Positions 11,701 to 20,167 of a stretch of DNA of 64,000 nt are shown here, piece after piece. A model generated the notes under the pieces. It was not told where the DNA came from and did no database searches. It saw only the letters and a list, made by a program, of their open reading frames with translations. The position numbers and the translations under genes were made by a program. Positions within the stretch are counted from its first letter, which is position 1, and every line of letters starts with the position of its first letter. The stretch is from Streptomyces sp. MA5143a (lineage in GTDB: Bacteria > Actinomycetota > Actinomycetes > Streptomycetales > Streptomycetaceae): positions 124,001-188,000 of the forward strand of contig NZ_OLMK01000009.1 of the NCBI RefSeq assembly GCF_900290235.1, in the 5' to 3' direction.

Positions 11701-12732
11701 ACCGGCACGACCATCACGGCGGACCGTACCCGCCAGGAACTGGGCTTCGACTCGCTGACCGCGATCGAGCTGCGCAACAGGCTCAGCCGTACCCTGGGTC
11801 TCCGACTGCCCGCCACGCTGGTCCTGGACCACGAGGACCTGGCCTCCGTCGCGGCCTTCATCGACGCCCGCCTGGAGGATGTCTCCTCCGGACGATGCGC
11901 GGACGACGGCCAGTTCGGGGTGGACGGTTCCGGGCTGCTCACGGAGCTGTTCCGGGAGTCGGCCGCAGCCGGGCGTATCGAGGACGCCGTGACGCTGACC
12001 GAAGCCGCCGCACGGATGCGGAAGACCTTCACCGACCCCGAGGACCCCGCCGTTCGGCGCGTTCCGGTCTGGCTCGGGCGACGGGCGGCCCGCCCCACGG
12101 CCGTATGCCTGCCCTCCTTCAGCGCGATAGCCGGCGTGCACGTGTACGCCCGCTTCGCGGACGGGTTCAGCGACGCGTGGAAGGTGGCGGCGTTGGCTCA
12201 CCCGGGGTTCTTCCCGGGCGAGCCGCTGCCGGGTTCGGTGGAGGCCCTGGCGGAACTGCACGCGCGGACGATCCTCGAGATGGCGGAAGGAGCCCCGCTC
12301 CTGCTGATCGGCCGCTCCGCGGGCGGTTGGGTGGCTCACGAGGTGGCAGCCGTCCTGGAGCGGATGGGTGGGACACCCACCGGCGTCGCCCTTCTCGACA
12401 CCCCCGCGGGCGGGGACGACCCGCGGGGGCACGGAGTGATGGTCGGCGGCATGCTGGAGCGCGACAGTCGGCTCGTCACGATCGACGACTACCGGCTGAC
12501 CGCGATGGGGGCCTATGCGCGTCTCTTCCGCGACTGGAAGCCCGAACCGATCGCGGCCCCCACCCTGCTGGTGCACGCCGCCACGCCGTACGGGACCGAC
12601 GAAACGCGGATCGCCTCCTGGCATCTCCCTCATGAGGTCGCCGAGGTGTCGGGTGATCACTTCACCATGCTGGAGGATCACTCCACGACCACGGCCGAGG
12701 CGGTGGAGAGGTGGGCGAGGTCATTGATGTGA
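8800..12732 (+). CDS. modular type I PKS: KS-AT-ACP-TE (release module)
   Basis: A 1310-residue second extension and release module. It starts at GTG 8800, one base after the previous stop, with its ribosome site in the end of that gene. The N-terminal charged coiled coil ([20 protein letters not shown]) is a typical docking segment for the preceding C-terminal tail. KS: Cys205 in TACSSS, HGTGT with glycine before the His, SNVGH. AT: SGQGSQ, GHSVG Ser653, malonyl-type HAFH 753-756. ACP: Ser985 in LGFDSL. Thioesterase: GRSAGG with Ser1173 and a late GDHF His1287. There is no KR, DH or ER, so the beta-keto group is retained. With the previous module this predicts a starter plus two malonyl units released as a beta,delta-diketo acid or cyclised to a pyrone or ring; the cyclisation is inference. 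Confidence 0.93.
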   Translation: MTGNEEKLVDYLKKVTAELQETRRQLRNATAASREPIAIVGMACRYPGGVRSPEDLWRLVLEERDAISGFPTNRGWDIEGIYDPDPDRPGTCNAREGGFLHDAALFDAEFFGVSPREAQAMDPQQRLLLETAWEAFERAGIDPTSLRGSDTGVFTGVVHHDYATAQVPDTLEPYLVTGLSGGVASGRIAYTFGFEGPAVTVDTACSSSLVALHQAAHALRSGECGIALAGGVTIMATPRAFLSFSRQRGLSPDGRCRAFGAGADGTGWAEGVGMLLVERLSDAQRNGHPVLAVLRGSAVNQDGASNGLSAPNGPSQQRVIRKALAHAGLAARDVDVVEGHGTGTKLGDPIEAQALLATYGQEHDAGLPLYLGSMKSNVGHTQAAAGVGGVIKMVEAMRHGILPKTLHADEATPHVDWSAGAVELLTSRRAWPEAGRPRRAAVSSFGISGTNAHVILEAPPKTDEQVIITDTAEGPAVSRTFAGPTGEGPRDAAPSPVPWPLSGRDAGALRQQITRLRASAEAAPNDTLDVSYTLARRAVFRHRAVLLRGGATTREILGTARPGGTALLFSGQGSQYLGMGRGLYEAHPVFAESFDAIAEHTGLPLQDVVFGAVQDGVLDQTRYAQVALFAVEVSLYRLIRSLGVDVHAVVGHSVGEVAAAHVAGVMSLEDACRLVEARGRLMQALPQGGAMAAVEVSEGEASAALAGLEDRVALAAINGPGSVVLSGEEVEVQKLVDAWRERGVRTHWLTVSHAFHSPLMDPMLAEFRRVVAGLELHEPVLAGLPAEVVDPEYWVRHVRRPVRFADAVARARESGAVRWLEVGPGGVLTALAQRIVPADEEQVFAAALRTDRPETESLLIALAQVHVDGGTVDWSRLTEGRGTLVDLPTYPFQYRPYWIEDHLPTTTAPSPSANPSLDHQADDATGSRSGEADGGGAVGPLAGLTGAERLAAVTELVRTGASEILGHTGTTITADRTRQELGFDSLTAIELRNRLSRTLGLRLPATLVLDHEDLASVAAFIDARLEDVSSGRCADDGQFGVDGSGLLTELFRESAAAGRIEDAVTLTEAAARMRKTFTDPEDPAVRRVPVWLGRRAARPTAVCLPSFSAIAGVHVYARFADGFSDAWKVAALAHPGFFPGEPLPGSVEALAELHARTILEMAEGAPLLLIGRSAGGWVAHEVAAVLERMGGTPTGVALLDTPAGGDDPRGHGVMVGGMLERDSRLVTIDDYRLTAMGAYARLFRDWKPEPIAAPTLLVHAATPYGTDETRIASWHLPHEVAEVSGDHFTMLEDHSTTTAEAVERWARSLM

Positions 12733-13240
12733 CACGGCGACGGCCGCGGCAGAACCGGGGGCGGCCCGGACGTCGGTCAGGGACCAGCCCGGCACCGAGG
12801 CCGGTTCCGGCCCCATCCCGACGTATGTCCGCCCGAGTCCACCGCCCAGCCCCTTTCCCGTGCCCTTCAGGTACGCCTCCTCGCGTGCCCGGCAGCGGGT
12901 GAACGCCGCCGACCGGGTCTTGGGGGCCAGCAGGGCGAACTCCCCCGTAGCGCGGACAGGCATCCCTGACGAACGCCACGTCGTGTGCCTGAATCCCCAG
13001 GTACCGCCCGAGCGGACGCCGCAACCCGCCGTGCGCGGCGAGATACCGCGTCCGGTGGTCCTCTCGTGTCAGTGCCTTCCACCGACGCCGTTCCTCGGCG
13101 TCGAGGAGGCCTTAGGCATCAGTGTCGTCCCCCGCCCTCAACAGCCAGAGCGCCACCGTTCCGGCGGCGAGCGGCGGCACGTCCGACTCCGGCATGCCGC
13201 CGCTCCGTAACGCCTGTAGGGGCCCGATCTCGATGGTCAT
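12721..13240 (-). pseudogene. decayed Sfp-type 4'-phosphopantetheinyl transferase
   Basis: Three minus-strand pieces in different frames align to one Sfp-type PPTase. The first, from ATG 13240 (MTIEIGPL, then VALWLLRAGDD), hits a TAA near 13113. The next frame continues with LLDAEERRRW, RYLAAHGGLRRPLGRYLG and AFVRD. The last (12963-12721) carries TRSAAFTRCRAREEAYLKG, then PGWSLTDV. The third piece matches the conserved Mg/CoA-binding KEAxxK-like motif. The central part of the family, including the GVD(I/V)E motif, is missing, and total length is about 170 codons against the usual 220-250. At least one frameshift plus an internal deletion make it non-functional. Its end overlaps the 3' end of the PKS by 12 bp. 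Such an enzyme would once have activated the ACPs here. Confidence 0.8.
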
Positions 13241-13294
13241 GCCCGTCAGTCCGCACCGATGAGCCGAACACACGCGAAGAATGAGGAATGACGG

Positions 13295-14098
13295 ATGCTC
13301 GACGCCTTGCAGTGCGTCCGCTACGAGAAGCGCGATCGCGTCGCGTACATCACCCTGGACCGTCCGCAGGTGCTCAACGCCATGAATCTGCGGATGCACG
13401 CCGAACTGGCTGCGGTCTGGGACGATTTCGAGGCCGATGACGACATCTGGGTAGGTGTGCTCACCGGAGCCGGCGAGCGGTCCTTCTCCGTGGGGCAGGA
13501 CCTCAAGGAGCTGGTCCGCCGGGTCGACGAGGGCACCGCCACATCGACCTTCGGCAGCCGGGACAAGCCGGGCTGGCCCCGGCTGACCGAACGGTTCTCG
13601 ATGTTCAAGCCGCTGATCGCCCGGGTGAACGGTTACGCCCTCGGCGGTGGCTTCGAGCTGGCCCTGGCCTGCGACATCGTGATCGCCGCGGAACATGCCC
13701 AGTTTGCGCTGACCGAGGCGAAGCTGGGCCTCATCGCGGGTGCGGGAGGCTTGTTCCGGCTGACCAGGCAGGCGCCCTTCCGGGCAGCGATGGGACACCT
13801 GCTGACCGGCCGCCGCATGACCGCGGCGCGCGCGTACGAACTGGGCCTGGTCAACGAGGTGGTGGCGGCCGACGAGTTGGACGCCTGCCTGACGGGCTGG
13901 ATGGAGGACGTACTCAGCTGTGCGCCGCTGTCCCTGCGCGCCGCCAAGGAGGCCGCGACCGTCTCAGCCACGATGCCGCTGGACCGCGCGTTCGCCACTC
14001 GGTACGCGTGGGAGGAGCGGCGCATGCACAGCCAGGACGCACTGGAAGGCCCACGAGCCTTCGTCGAGAAGCGCCCCCCGAAGTGGACCGGAAGCTGA
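13295..14098 (+). CDS. enoyl-CoA hydratase/isomerase (crotonase) family protein
   Basis: A 267-residue crotonase. GAGGAATG lies just before the ATG. The oxyanion-hole segment [15 protein letters not shown] at 113-127 contains Glu121, and LTEAKLGL contains Glu141, so both acidic residues used by true hydratases are present. The typical AGAGGLFRL segment follows. The family hydrates enoyl-CoAs or performs isomerisation, decarboxylation or C-C cleavage on acyl-CoA or acyl-ACP. It lies in the same direction between the PKS and the transporter, so it may prepare the starter acyl-CoA or process the PKS product; the specific reaction is not visible. About 560 bp, holding the dead PPTase, separate it from the PKS, so it may have its own promoter. 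Confidence 0.85.
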   Translation: MLDALQCVRYEKRDRVAYITLDRPQVLNAMNLRMHAELAAVWDDFEADDDIWVGVLTGAGERSFSVGQDLKELVRRVDEGTATSTFGSRDKPGWPRLTERFSMFKPLIARVNGYALGGGFELALACDIVIAAEHAQFALTEAKLGLIAGAGGLFRLTRQAPFRAAMGHLLTGRRMTAARAYELGLVNEVVAADELDACLTGWMEDVLSCAPLSLRAAKEAATVSATMPLDRAFATRYAWEERRMHSQDALEGPRAFVEKRPPKWTGS

Positions 14099-14186
14099 CC
14101 GAGCCGGACCGGATGGCACCGAGCGCAGTCCAGCCACCTGACCGTCGACGCGTATGCAGACACCGCCCAATGGAAGGTCCTTTCCC

Positions 14187-15596
14187 ATGCCTCTCGACTC
14201 CCTGCCGGACTCCGGACGGGCTCCCGCGCCACAACAGAGCGTTGAGGAGTTCATCGACTCGGCCCCCATGGGGCCGCGACAAAGGCTCATCGCCCTGCTC
14301 GGCCTCGCGGTGATGGTCGCGGAAGGCCTCGACATCACCATCGCGAGCTTCGTCTACCCCCATGTCATGCATGACTGGGGCACGCCGATGAGCGCGGTGA
14401 CCACGGTCGTGACAGCCGGGGTGCTGAGCATGGCGATCGGGGGCGCGGTGGCCGGACCGTTGGCCGACCGGTACGGGCGCAAGGGCGTGACCACAGCCGG
14501 AATCCTCGTCTTCGGCACGGCCACGGCGGCGATGGCGCTCGCCCCCGGCATCTGGATCTTCGCGCTCCTGCGCGTCGTGGCGTGCGTGGGACTGGGCGCC
14601 GTTGCCCCGGGCGTCATGGCGATCGTCGCCGACTCGACGCCGGCGGCTCGCCGCGCACCGGTCGTGGCCCTCGCCTTCTCCGGCATCGCGGCGGGGACGG
14701 TCGCAGGGGGATTTCTCGCATCAGCGGTCATACCGGGCCACGGCTGGCCGGCTCTCCTCGCTGTCTGCGGTCTCGCTCCCCTTCTGCTCGTCCCGCTTGT
14801 CGTGGCCTGTATTCCGGAATCGGTGAGCGTTCTCATCGCACGCGGACGACCGGTCGAGGAGATTTACGCGAGCCTTGCCCTGCTGGTGCCGGGCCGGGAC
14901 GCCTCCGACGTCGGTCTGACGCATGCCCAGCGCGACGAGCCGGAACCAACTCAGAAGCTCAGCGTGATCGTGCTGTCCCGCTCCTACGCGCTGACCACGC
15001 TTCTGATCTGGCTCTGCTACTTCGCCCTGCTGGGCGTGGTCTATCTCCTCCTCAACTACCTGCCGCTCATGGCAGCGGGCGCGGGACTGACAGCGTCGCG
15101 CACAGGGGCCGTCGTCGGGCTGTTCGGCGCGGGAACCCTGTGCGGACAGCTCCTCGCGTCGCTCGGCCTCAGCAGGTACGACCGCTTCCGCGTCCTCGCA
15201 CTCGCGACGGCGCTCAGTGCGGTCGCCGTCTGCGTCGCCGCGGCCGCGGACACGGGGCATTCTGGGATGTTCGTCCTCGTCTTCGTCCTCGGAGTGTGCC
15301 TGGGCGCTTCCATGGGCTCTCTCCAGGCAGTCGGGGCACTGGCCTACCCGGCGACGCTGCGCGCCACAGGCATGGGATGGATGAGCGGCGTCGGCCGCGT
15401 CGGCACGCTCGCCAGTGGCCTGCTCGGCGGCATCATGATCAGTGCAGGATGGGGCATCTCCGGAATCTTCTACGTCCTGTGCGCCCCGCTCGCCCTCACC
15501 GGCGCGGCCGCGTTGCTGCTCCGCAACGAGGTGCGCCGACCGGTTCGTAGCCTGCCCCGGCGGACTGGCCGTGCGACAGAGGTGAAGGCTGACTGA
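14187..15596 (+). CDS. MFS transporter, aromatic acid:H+ symporter type
   Basis: A 469-residue, about 12-helix major facilitator. GGAAGG upstream supports ATG 14187 over an in-frame ATG at 14154. Helix 1 has GLDITIASFVYP, followed by the cytoplasmic loop motif GPLADRYGRKG after helix 2, as in AAHS transporters (PcaK/BenK type) that move benzoate-like acids. It follows the crotonase by 88 bp and is the last gene of the rightward cluster. Family membership fits import of an aromatic starter acid for the CoA-ligase domain, but export of the halogenated product is an equally reasonable inference. Confidence 0.85.
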   Translation: MPLDSLPDSGRAPAPQQSVEEFIDSAPMGPRQRLIALLGLAVMVAEGLDITIASFVYPHVMHDWGTPMSAVTTVVTAGVLSMAIGGAVAGPLADRYGRKGVTTAGILVFGTATAAMALAPGIWIFALLRVVACVGLGAVAPGVMAIVADSTPAARRAPVVALAFSGIAAGTVAGGFLASAVIPGHGWPALLAVCGLAPLLLVPLVVACIPESVSVLIARGRPVEEIYASLALLVPGRDASDVGLTHAQRDEPEPTQKLSVIVLSRSYALTTLLIWLCYFALLGVVYLLLNYLPLMAAGAGLTASRTGAVVGLFGAGTLCGQLLASLGLSRYDRFRVLALATALSAVAVCVAAAADTGHSGMFVLVFVLGVCLGASMGSLQAVGALAYPATLRATGMGWMSGVGRVGTLASGLLGGIMISAGWGISGIFYVLCAPLALTGAAALLLRNEVRRPVRSLPRRTGRATEVKAD

Positions 15597-15748
15597 CGGA
15601 GCCCACGGCGGCGGTCCAGCCAGAGATCCCTCCCCGACTGTCACGCTTGGTTACTATGCTCACTTCATGCCAGAGGTCGCAAGCAACGGCTGCATCGCTT
15701 TGGGGTGGCCATGGAATACAAGGCAAGTAGGCGATAGGACCTTAGGAA

Positions 15749-16663
15749 ATGTTGAGAGAGGTCGCCGCGACCCGCTACATCGCACCCCTGCGCTCTGGCG
15801 GCTCCGTGCCCGGGCTCGTCGAGGCCGACGACCTGGGCACCTACGTCGTGAAGTTCACCGGCTCCGCGCAGGGCCACAAGGCGCTGGTCGCCGAGGTGAT
15901 CGTGGGTGAGCTGGCCCGCGCGCTCGGGCTGCGGTTCCCGGAGCTGGTCCTCGTCCACTTCGATCCGGCGATCGCCGACGACGAGCCCCACCAGGAGGTG
16001 CGGGAGCTGCACGGGGCGAGCGCGGGACTCAACCTCGGCATGGACCATCTGCCGGGCGCGAAGGACTTCACCCCCGAGGTCGCCGAGGTGTTCCCCGTGG
16101 ATCCGGTCGAGGCGGGCCGGATCGTCTGGCTCGACGCCCTCACCGTCAACGTCGACCGCACGGTCCACAGCTCGAACCTCATGGTCTGGCCCACCCTCGG
16201 CACCGTCCCCCCGCGGCTGTGGCTCATCGACCACGGCGCCGCCCTCGTCTTCCACCACCGCTGGGACGCCTCGGACCCCACGAAGGCGTACGACTTCCGG
16301 CACCACGCCCTCGGCCACTACGCACCCGACGTCCGGGCCGCCGACGCGGAGCTGGCGCCCAAGGTCACCGAGCGCCTGCTGCGGCGGATCGTGGCGGAGG
16401 TCCCCGACGCCTGGCTGGCCGCCGAGGACGGCTTCGCGACGCCCGACGCGGCGCGCACGGCGTACGTCGACTACCTCCACGCGCGCGTACGGGCCTCCGC
16501 GGCCTGGCTCCCCACGGACTTCCCCTCCCGGGAGGAACTCGCCGCCGAGGAGGCGCTCCGCGCGGCGAGGACACGGCGAGGCCGCCCGGACTGGCTCAAG
16601 CGGGTTCCCGACCTGCACGGCAAACCGGCGGCGGAACAGGATTGGTCGGTGCATCTCGGATGA
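15749..16663 (+). CDS. HipA-like kinase-fold protein
   Basis: A 304-residue protein resembling the HipA_2-type kinase-fold family found widely in Streptomyces. Visible family features are the N-terminal YVVKFTGSAQGHKALVAEV segment with a conserved Lys, the central WLDALTVNVDRT catalytic-loop-like stretch, and LWLIDHGAALVFHH, which resembles the metal-binding DxG segment. No HipB antitoxin gene is adjacent, so a classical toxin-antitoxin pair is unlikely. The stop overlaps the next ATG by four bases, so the two genes are translationally coupled. Substrate is unknown. The start is the first ATG; GATAGGA upstream is a modest ribosome site. Confidence 0.75.
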   Translation: MLREVAATRYIAPLRSGGSVPGLVEADDLGTYVVKFTGSAQGHKALVAEVIVGELARALGLRFPELVLVHFDPAIADDEPHQEVRELHGASAGLNLGMDHLPGAKDFTPEVAEVFPVDPVEAGRIVWLDALTVNVDRTVHSSNLMVWPTLGTVPPRLWLIDHGAALVFHHRWDASDPTKAYDFRHHALGHYAPDVRAADAELAPKVTERLLRRIVAEVPDAWLAAEDGFATPDAARTAYVDYLHARVRASAAWLPTDFPSREELAAEEALRAARTRRGRPDWLKRVPDLHGKPAAEQDWSVHLG

Positions 16664-16995
16664 CGGACAGCGCGGGCATGACGGACAGCACGGGCATGAC
16701 GGACGCGGCGACCGGCACGCCCCCGGCCCCCCGGCGCGTGTCGATCGAGTACTGCACCCAGTGCCGCTGGCTGCCCCGCGCGGCCTGGCTCGCCCAGGAG
16801 CTGCTCACGACGTTCGAGGCCGAACTGACGGAGCTGTCCCTGAAGCCCGGCACCGGTGGGGTCTTCGTCGTCCGGGTCGACGACGAGATCGTCTGGGACC
16901 GCCGCGAGCAGGGCTTCCCCGAGCCGACGGCGGTGAAGAGGCTCGTACGCGACCGAGTGGCCCCGGGCAAGACCCTGGGCCACTCGGAGCGGTGA
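16660..16995 (+). CDS. SelT/SelW/SelH (Rdx) family selenoprotein-like redox protein
   Basis: An 111-residue thioredoxin-like Rdx protein with CTQC at residues 32-35, the all-cysteine form of the CxxU/CxxC redox motif. The C-terminal half has the expected GTGGVFVVRVDDEIVWDR and GFPEPTAVKRLVRD segments. The ATG overlaps the HipA-like stop (ATGA). The first 19 residues contain a threefold six-residue repeat (MTDSAG, MTDSTG, MTDAAT), so the true start may be any of three in-frame ATGs; the fold begins near residue 26. Function in bacteria is not settled; thiol redox or adaptor roles are proposed for the family. Confidence 0.85.
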   Translation: MTDSAGMTDSTGMTDAATGTPPAPRRVSIEYCTQCRWLPRAAWLAQELLTTFEAELTELSLKPGTGGVFVVRVDDEIVWDRREQGFPEPTAVKRLVRDRVAPGKTLGHSER

Positions 16996-17008
16996 GGTTT
17001 GGCGGGCC

Positions 17009-18643
17009 TCAGCCGCGCAGCCGCTCGTAGGCCGGCAGGGTCAGGAAGTCCGCGTAGTCCTCGTCGAGGGCGACCTGGAGGAGCAGGTCGTGGGCCTGCT
17101 GCCAGTGACCGGCGGCGAAGGCCTCCTCGCCGATCTCGGCGCGGACGGCGGCCAGCTCCTGGGCGGCGACCTCGCGGGCCAGCTCGGGCGTGGCCTTCAC
17201 GGATTCTCCGGCGTGCTCGAACTCGACGCCCGCGTTGATCCACTGCCAGATCTGGGAGCGGGAGATCTCCGCGGTGGCCGCGTCCTCCATCAGGTTGAAG
17301 ATCGCCACGGCGCCGAGGCCGCGCAGCCACGCCTCGATGTAGCGGATGCCGACCTGGACGGCGTTGACGAGGCCGTCGTAGGTGGGCCTGGCGTCGAGCG
17401 AGTCGACGGCGATCAGGTCGGCGGCCTCGACATGGACGTCCTCACGCAGCCGGTGCTTCTGGTTCGGCCTGTCGCCGAGGACCTTGTCGAAGGACTCCAT
17501 GGCGATCGGCACGAGGTCGGGGTGGGCCACCCAGGAGCCGTCGAAGCCGTCGTTCGCCTCGCGGTCCTTGTCGGCGCGGACCTTCTCGAACGCGACCTTG
17601 TTGACCTCGGGGTCCTTGCGGGACGGGATGAACGCCGCCATGCCGCCGATCGCGTGCGCGCCGCGCTTGTGGCAGGTGCGGACGAGGAGTTCGGTGTACG
17701 CCCGCATGAACGGGGCGGTCATCGTGACCGCGTTGCGGTCCGGGAGGACGAACCGGGTGCCGCCGTCACGGAAGTTCTTCACGATGGAGAACAGATAGTC
17801 CCAGCGGCCCGCGTTCAACCCGGAGGCGTGGTCGCGGAGTTCGTAGAGGATCTCCTCCATCTCGTACGCGGCCGTGATCGTCTCGATCAGCACCGTGGCA
17901 CGGATCGTGCCCTGCGGGATGCCGACGTATTCCTGGGCGAAGACGAACACCTCGTTCCAGAGGCGGGCCTCCAGGTGCGACTCCGTCTTCGGGAGGTAGA
18001 AGTAGGGGCCCTTGCCGAGGTCGAGCAGCCGCTGGGCGTTGTGCAAGAAGTACAGGCCGAAGTCGACGAGGGCCCCGGGCACGGGCGTGCCGTCGGCGTC
18101 GACGAGGTGACGCTCATTCAGATGCCAGCCGCGCGGGCGCATGACGACCGTCGCCAGCTCCTCGTTCGGGCGCAGCGCGTACGACTTGCCGGTGCGCTCG
18201 TCGGTGAAGTCGATGTTCCGGGTGAACGCGTCGGCCATGTTCACCTGGCCGAGGACGACGTTCTCCCAGGTCGGGGCGGAGGCGTCCTCGAAGTCCGCGA
18301 GCCACACCCGGGCGCCCGAGTTGAGCGCGTTGATGGTCATCTTGCGGTCGGTGGGGCCGGTGATCTCGACCCGGCGGTCGTCCAGGGCGGCGGGCGACGG
18401 GGCCACCTTCCAGGAGTCGTCGGCGCGGATCGCGGCCGTCTCCGGGAGGAAGTCGAGCGTGGAGGTGCGGGCGATCTCCGCGCGGCGTTCGGCGCGGCGG
18501 GCGAGCAACTCGTCACGCCGGGGCGTGAACCGGCGGTGCAGCTCGGCCACGAAGGCGAGGGCCGCGTCGGTGAGGATCTCTTCCTGGCGGGGCAGGGGCT
18601 CGGCGTCGACGATGGCCAGCGGGGACGGCGCTGGTGCGGACAT
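17009..18643 (-). CDS. aceB: malate synthase A
   Basis: A 544-residue malate synthase of the A type, condensing glyoxylate with acetyl-CoA to give malate. Supporting stretches include ITGPTDRKMTINALNSGA, WLADFEDASAPTW, VVMRPRGWHL, VLIETITAAYEMEEI, LNAGRWDY and IGGMAAFIPSR, which hold the Mg-, glyoxylate- and CoA-contacting residues. The length is normal. GAAGGAAG lies eight bases before ATG 18643. The gene sits near the ureide catabolic genes rather than isocitrate lyase, which fits use of glyoxylate released from allantoin. An inverted repeat about 107 bp upstream resembles one before allB. Confidence 0.96.
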   Translation of the reverse strand: MSAPAPSPLAIVDAEPLPRQEEILTDAALAFVAELHRRFTPRRDELLARRAERRAEIARTSTLDFLPETAAIRADDSWKVAPSPAALDDRRVEITGPTDRKMTINALNSGARVWLADFEDASAPTWENVVLGQVNMADAFTRNIDFTDERTGKSYALRPNEELATVVMRPRGWHLNERHLVDADGTPVPGALVDFGLYFLHNAQRLLDLGKGPYFYLPKTESHLEARLWNEVFVFAQEYVGIPQGTIRATVLIETITAAYEMEEILYELRDHASGLNAGRWDYLFSIVKNFRDGGTRFVLPDRNAVTMTAPFMRAYTELLVRTCHKRGAHAIGGMAAFIPSRKDPEVNKVAFEKVRADKDREANDGFDGSWVAHPDLVPIAMESFDKVLGDRPNQKHRLREDVHVEAADLIAVDSLDARPTYDGLVNAVQVGIRYIEAWLRGLGAVAIFNLMEDAATAEISRSQIWQWINAGVEFEHAGESVKATPELAREVAAQELAAVRAEIGEEAFAAGHWQQAHDLLLQVALDEDYADFLTLPAYERLRG

Positions 18644-18749
18644 GAGCTGTCACTTCCTTCAGCGGGCGTGGCACCGGGGGTCAGTCGACCCGGGTAGGGC
18701 GGGAGCGCCCACGGGTTCACCAGTGCGCTTCTGAACAGTGGATAGTAGT

Positions 18750-18764
18750 TTCCTCATGGTGGAA
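18750..18764. promoter_or_regulatory. candidate AllR operator upstream of aceB
   Basis: TTCCTCATGGTGGAA has inverted TTCC/GGAA ends with seven bases between. The pattern TTCCnnnnnGTGGAAGT recurs at 22096-22112 upstream of allB. Shared position and sequence suggest binding by the IclR-family regulator encoded at 21089-21886; no binding data are available here. Confidence 0.5.
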
Positions 18765-18841
18765 GTTCAATGTTTTGTTGATGTCGAGATTCTCCGGGTC
18801 GAGGCAAGGTGGCGCCGGGTGCCACTCCGCTCACGCACCGC

Positions 18842-19516
18842 TCATTCGAGATGGGTGAGGTCGGCCTCGGTGTCGATGTCGTACGGCCGTGCCACGTCCC
18901 CGCACTCGACGAGCGTGATCTCCTCCGCGTGCGCCTTCAGGTAGGCGCGTGCCCCCCGATCGCCGGTGGCAGTCGCCGCGATGCCGGCCCAGTGCCCGGC
19001 GCCGAAGAGGACGGGGTGGCCCCGTTCCCCGTCGTAGGCGGCGGCCACGAGCGCCTGGCCCGCGCCGGCCGGTTCGTACGCGGCGAGCACCCGGGCCACG
19101 GCCTCCGGTCCGATGCCCGGCTGGTCCACGAGCGACACGAGCGCCGCCTCGGCACCCGTCCCGGCGAGCGACTCCAGTCCCGTCCGCAGCGACGAGCCCA
19201 TGCCGTCGGCCCACCGCGGGTTGTCCACCAGGACACAGCCGGGCAGTTCGGCCCGGGCGCGTACGGTCGCCGCCTCCGCCCCCAGGACCACATGGATCCG
19301 TGAACAGCCGGCCGCCCGCAGCACCGCGACCGCGTGTTCGACCAGGGGGCGCCCACGGTGGGGGAGCAGCGCCTTGGGGCGTCCTCCGAGACGCCGCCCG
19401 CCGCCCGCGGCGAGCAGCAGCGCCGCGACACGAGGTGACGGGCCGCCGCCGTGTGCGCCCTGACCCGCGGGCCCTGTGTCGTCTCGGCCCGAGGGCCGTC
19501 GGTGGTCGTGTGCCAT
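18842..19516 (-). CDS. MobA-like nucleotidyltransferase (molybdenum cofactor type)
   Basis: A 224-residue NTP transferase. After a 28-residue disordered leader comes LLLAAGGGRRLGGRPKALLPHRG, the nucleotide-binding GxG loop with conserved Arg and Lys of the MobA/MocA fold. VDNPRWADGMGSSLRTGL and LVDQPGI supply the metal and substrate region. The family attaches CMP or GMP to molybdopterin, as used by xanthine dehydrogenases. A location beside ureide genes fits a purine-catabolism link, because xanthine oxidation precedes allantoin. Start ATG 19516 has only a weak GCAGGG site; the conserved fold begins later, so the exact start is uncertain. Confidence 0.8.
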   Translation of the reverse strand: MAHDHRRPSGRDDTGPAGQGAHGGGPSPRVAALLLAAGGGRRLGGRPKALLPHRGRPLVEHAVAVLRAAGCSRIHVVLGAEAATVRARAELPGCVLVDNPRWADGMGSSLRTGLESLAGTGAEAALVSLVDQPGIGPEAVARVLAAYEPAGAGQALVAAAYDGERGHPVLFGAGHWAGIAATATGDRGARAYLKAHAEEITLVECGDVARPYDIDTEADLTHLE

Positions 19517-19753
19517 GCGCCCTGCATACCCGAACCGGCGTGCACGTGCCCGTGAACCGCGGATCGGTGACGCCCGTTGGACGGGGAATCCTTGGGGCTG
19601 AATTTCGGTCCTCGGTGTGGCGCTCGCCATAGCGTTGGCGTTTACTGGCCCGCGCCACCCCCGGCGGACGACCTGCGCCAGGGGCGGCCGGTCGTGCGAC
19701 GGGGCGCGGCCGGGTCTCGCGCGCGACGGTGTGCGTGAGGGGGGAGAGCTGGG

Positions 19754-20065
19754 TTGCGGAGCTTGGGGCAGAGGCCAGTGACCGGCAGTGGCGAGGATGC
19801 GAGGGTGGCGGAGCTGCGGTCCGCCGTGTCCCGGTTGCGTCGTGAACTCGCCGCGCATCCCGCGGAGTTCCCGGACCGGGGCATCGCGGAGGACGAGTTG
19901 GCCGCGCTGGCGGCGATGGTCGTGAGCGGCCTGCCCGAGGTCCCGCGGTTACGACGGTCCCTGCTGCTGATCGCGGGGGCGATCGGATCGGTCAGCGCGC
20001 TCGCGCGAGGGCTGGCGGAGGTCCGCACGGCGGTCGACCTGTTCGGCGAACCGCCGGGCCGGTGA
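19754..20065 (+). CDS. small conserved Streptomyces protein (DUF5955-like)
   Basis: A 103-residue, mostly helical protein with no catalytic motif. GGGGAGAG six bases upstream favours the TTG start at 19754; an in-frame GTG at 19779 is an alternative. The core has VAELRSAVSRLRRELAAHP, then ALAAMVVSGLPEVPRLRRSLLLIAGAIGS, which together suggest a helical hairpin. It resembles small DUF5955-type proteins from memory. It is divergent from the MobA-like gene and convergent with the DinB-type gene. Function unknown. Confidence 0.6.
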   Translation: MRSLGQRPVTGSGEDARVAELRSAVSRLRRELAAHPAEFPDRGIAEDELAALAAMVVSGLPEVPRLRRSLLLIAGAIGSVSALARGLAEVRTAVDLFGEPPGR

Positions 20066-20131
20066 CTGCCCGGCCGGTGACTGGCCGACCAGTGACTGCC
20101 CGGCCGGTGACTGGCGCGCCGGTGGCCACGG
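20057..20131. repeat. 15-bp tandem repeat between convergent genes
   Basis: Four near-perfect copies of GGCCGGTGACTGCCC (units at 20057, 20072, 20087 and 20102) and a decayed fifth run from the stop of the 103-residue gene towards the end of the opposite gene. The unit length keeps frame, but the stop codon lies inside the first unit, so most copies are untranslated. Confidence 0.85.
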
Positions 20132-20167
20132 GGCCCCCTCACCGATGGGCCGCCTCCTGGCCGGCCG

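Noticed and set aside
10324-12681. 785-codon minus-strand frame inside the second PKS gene
   Set aside because: Antisense to AT, ACP and TE domains whose motifs are intact; composition is shadow-like.
15667-15909. 80-codon frame upstream of the HipA-like gene
   Set aside because: It overlaps the HipA-like gene in another frame and lacks a ribosome site; the leader part is not clearly coding.
15749-16663. HipA-like gene as a toxin of a HipBA system
   Set aside because: No HTH antitoxin gene is adjacent; the partner gene encodes a redox protein, so a toxin-antitoxin call is not supported.
20042-20131. 15-bp tandem repeat as a CRISPR array
   Set aside because: Units are directly adjacent without spacers and too short; no cas genes are present.
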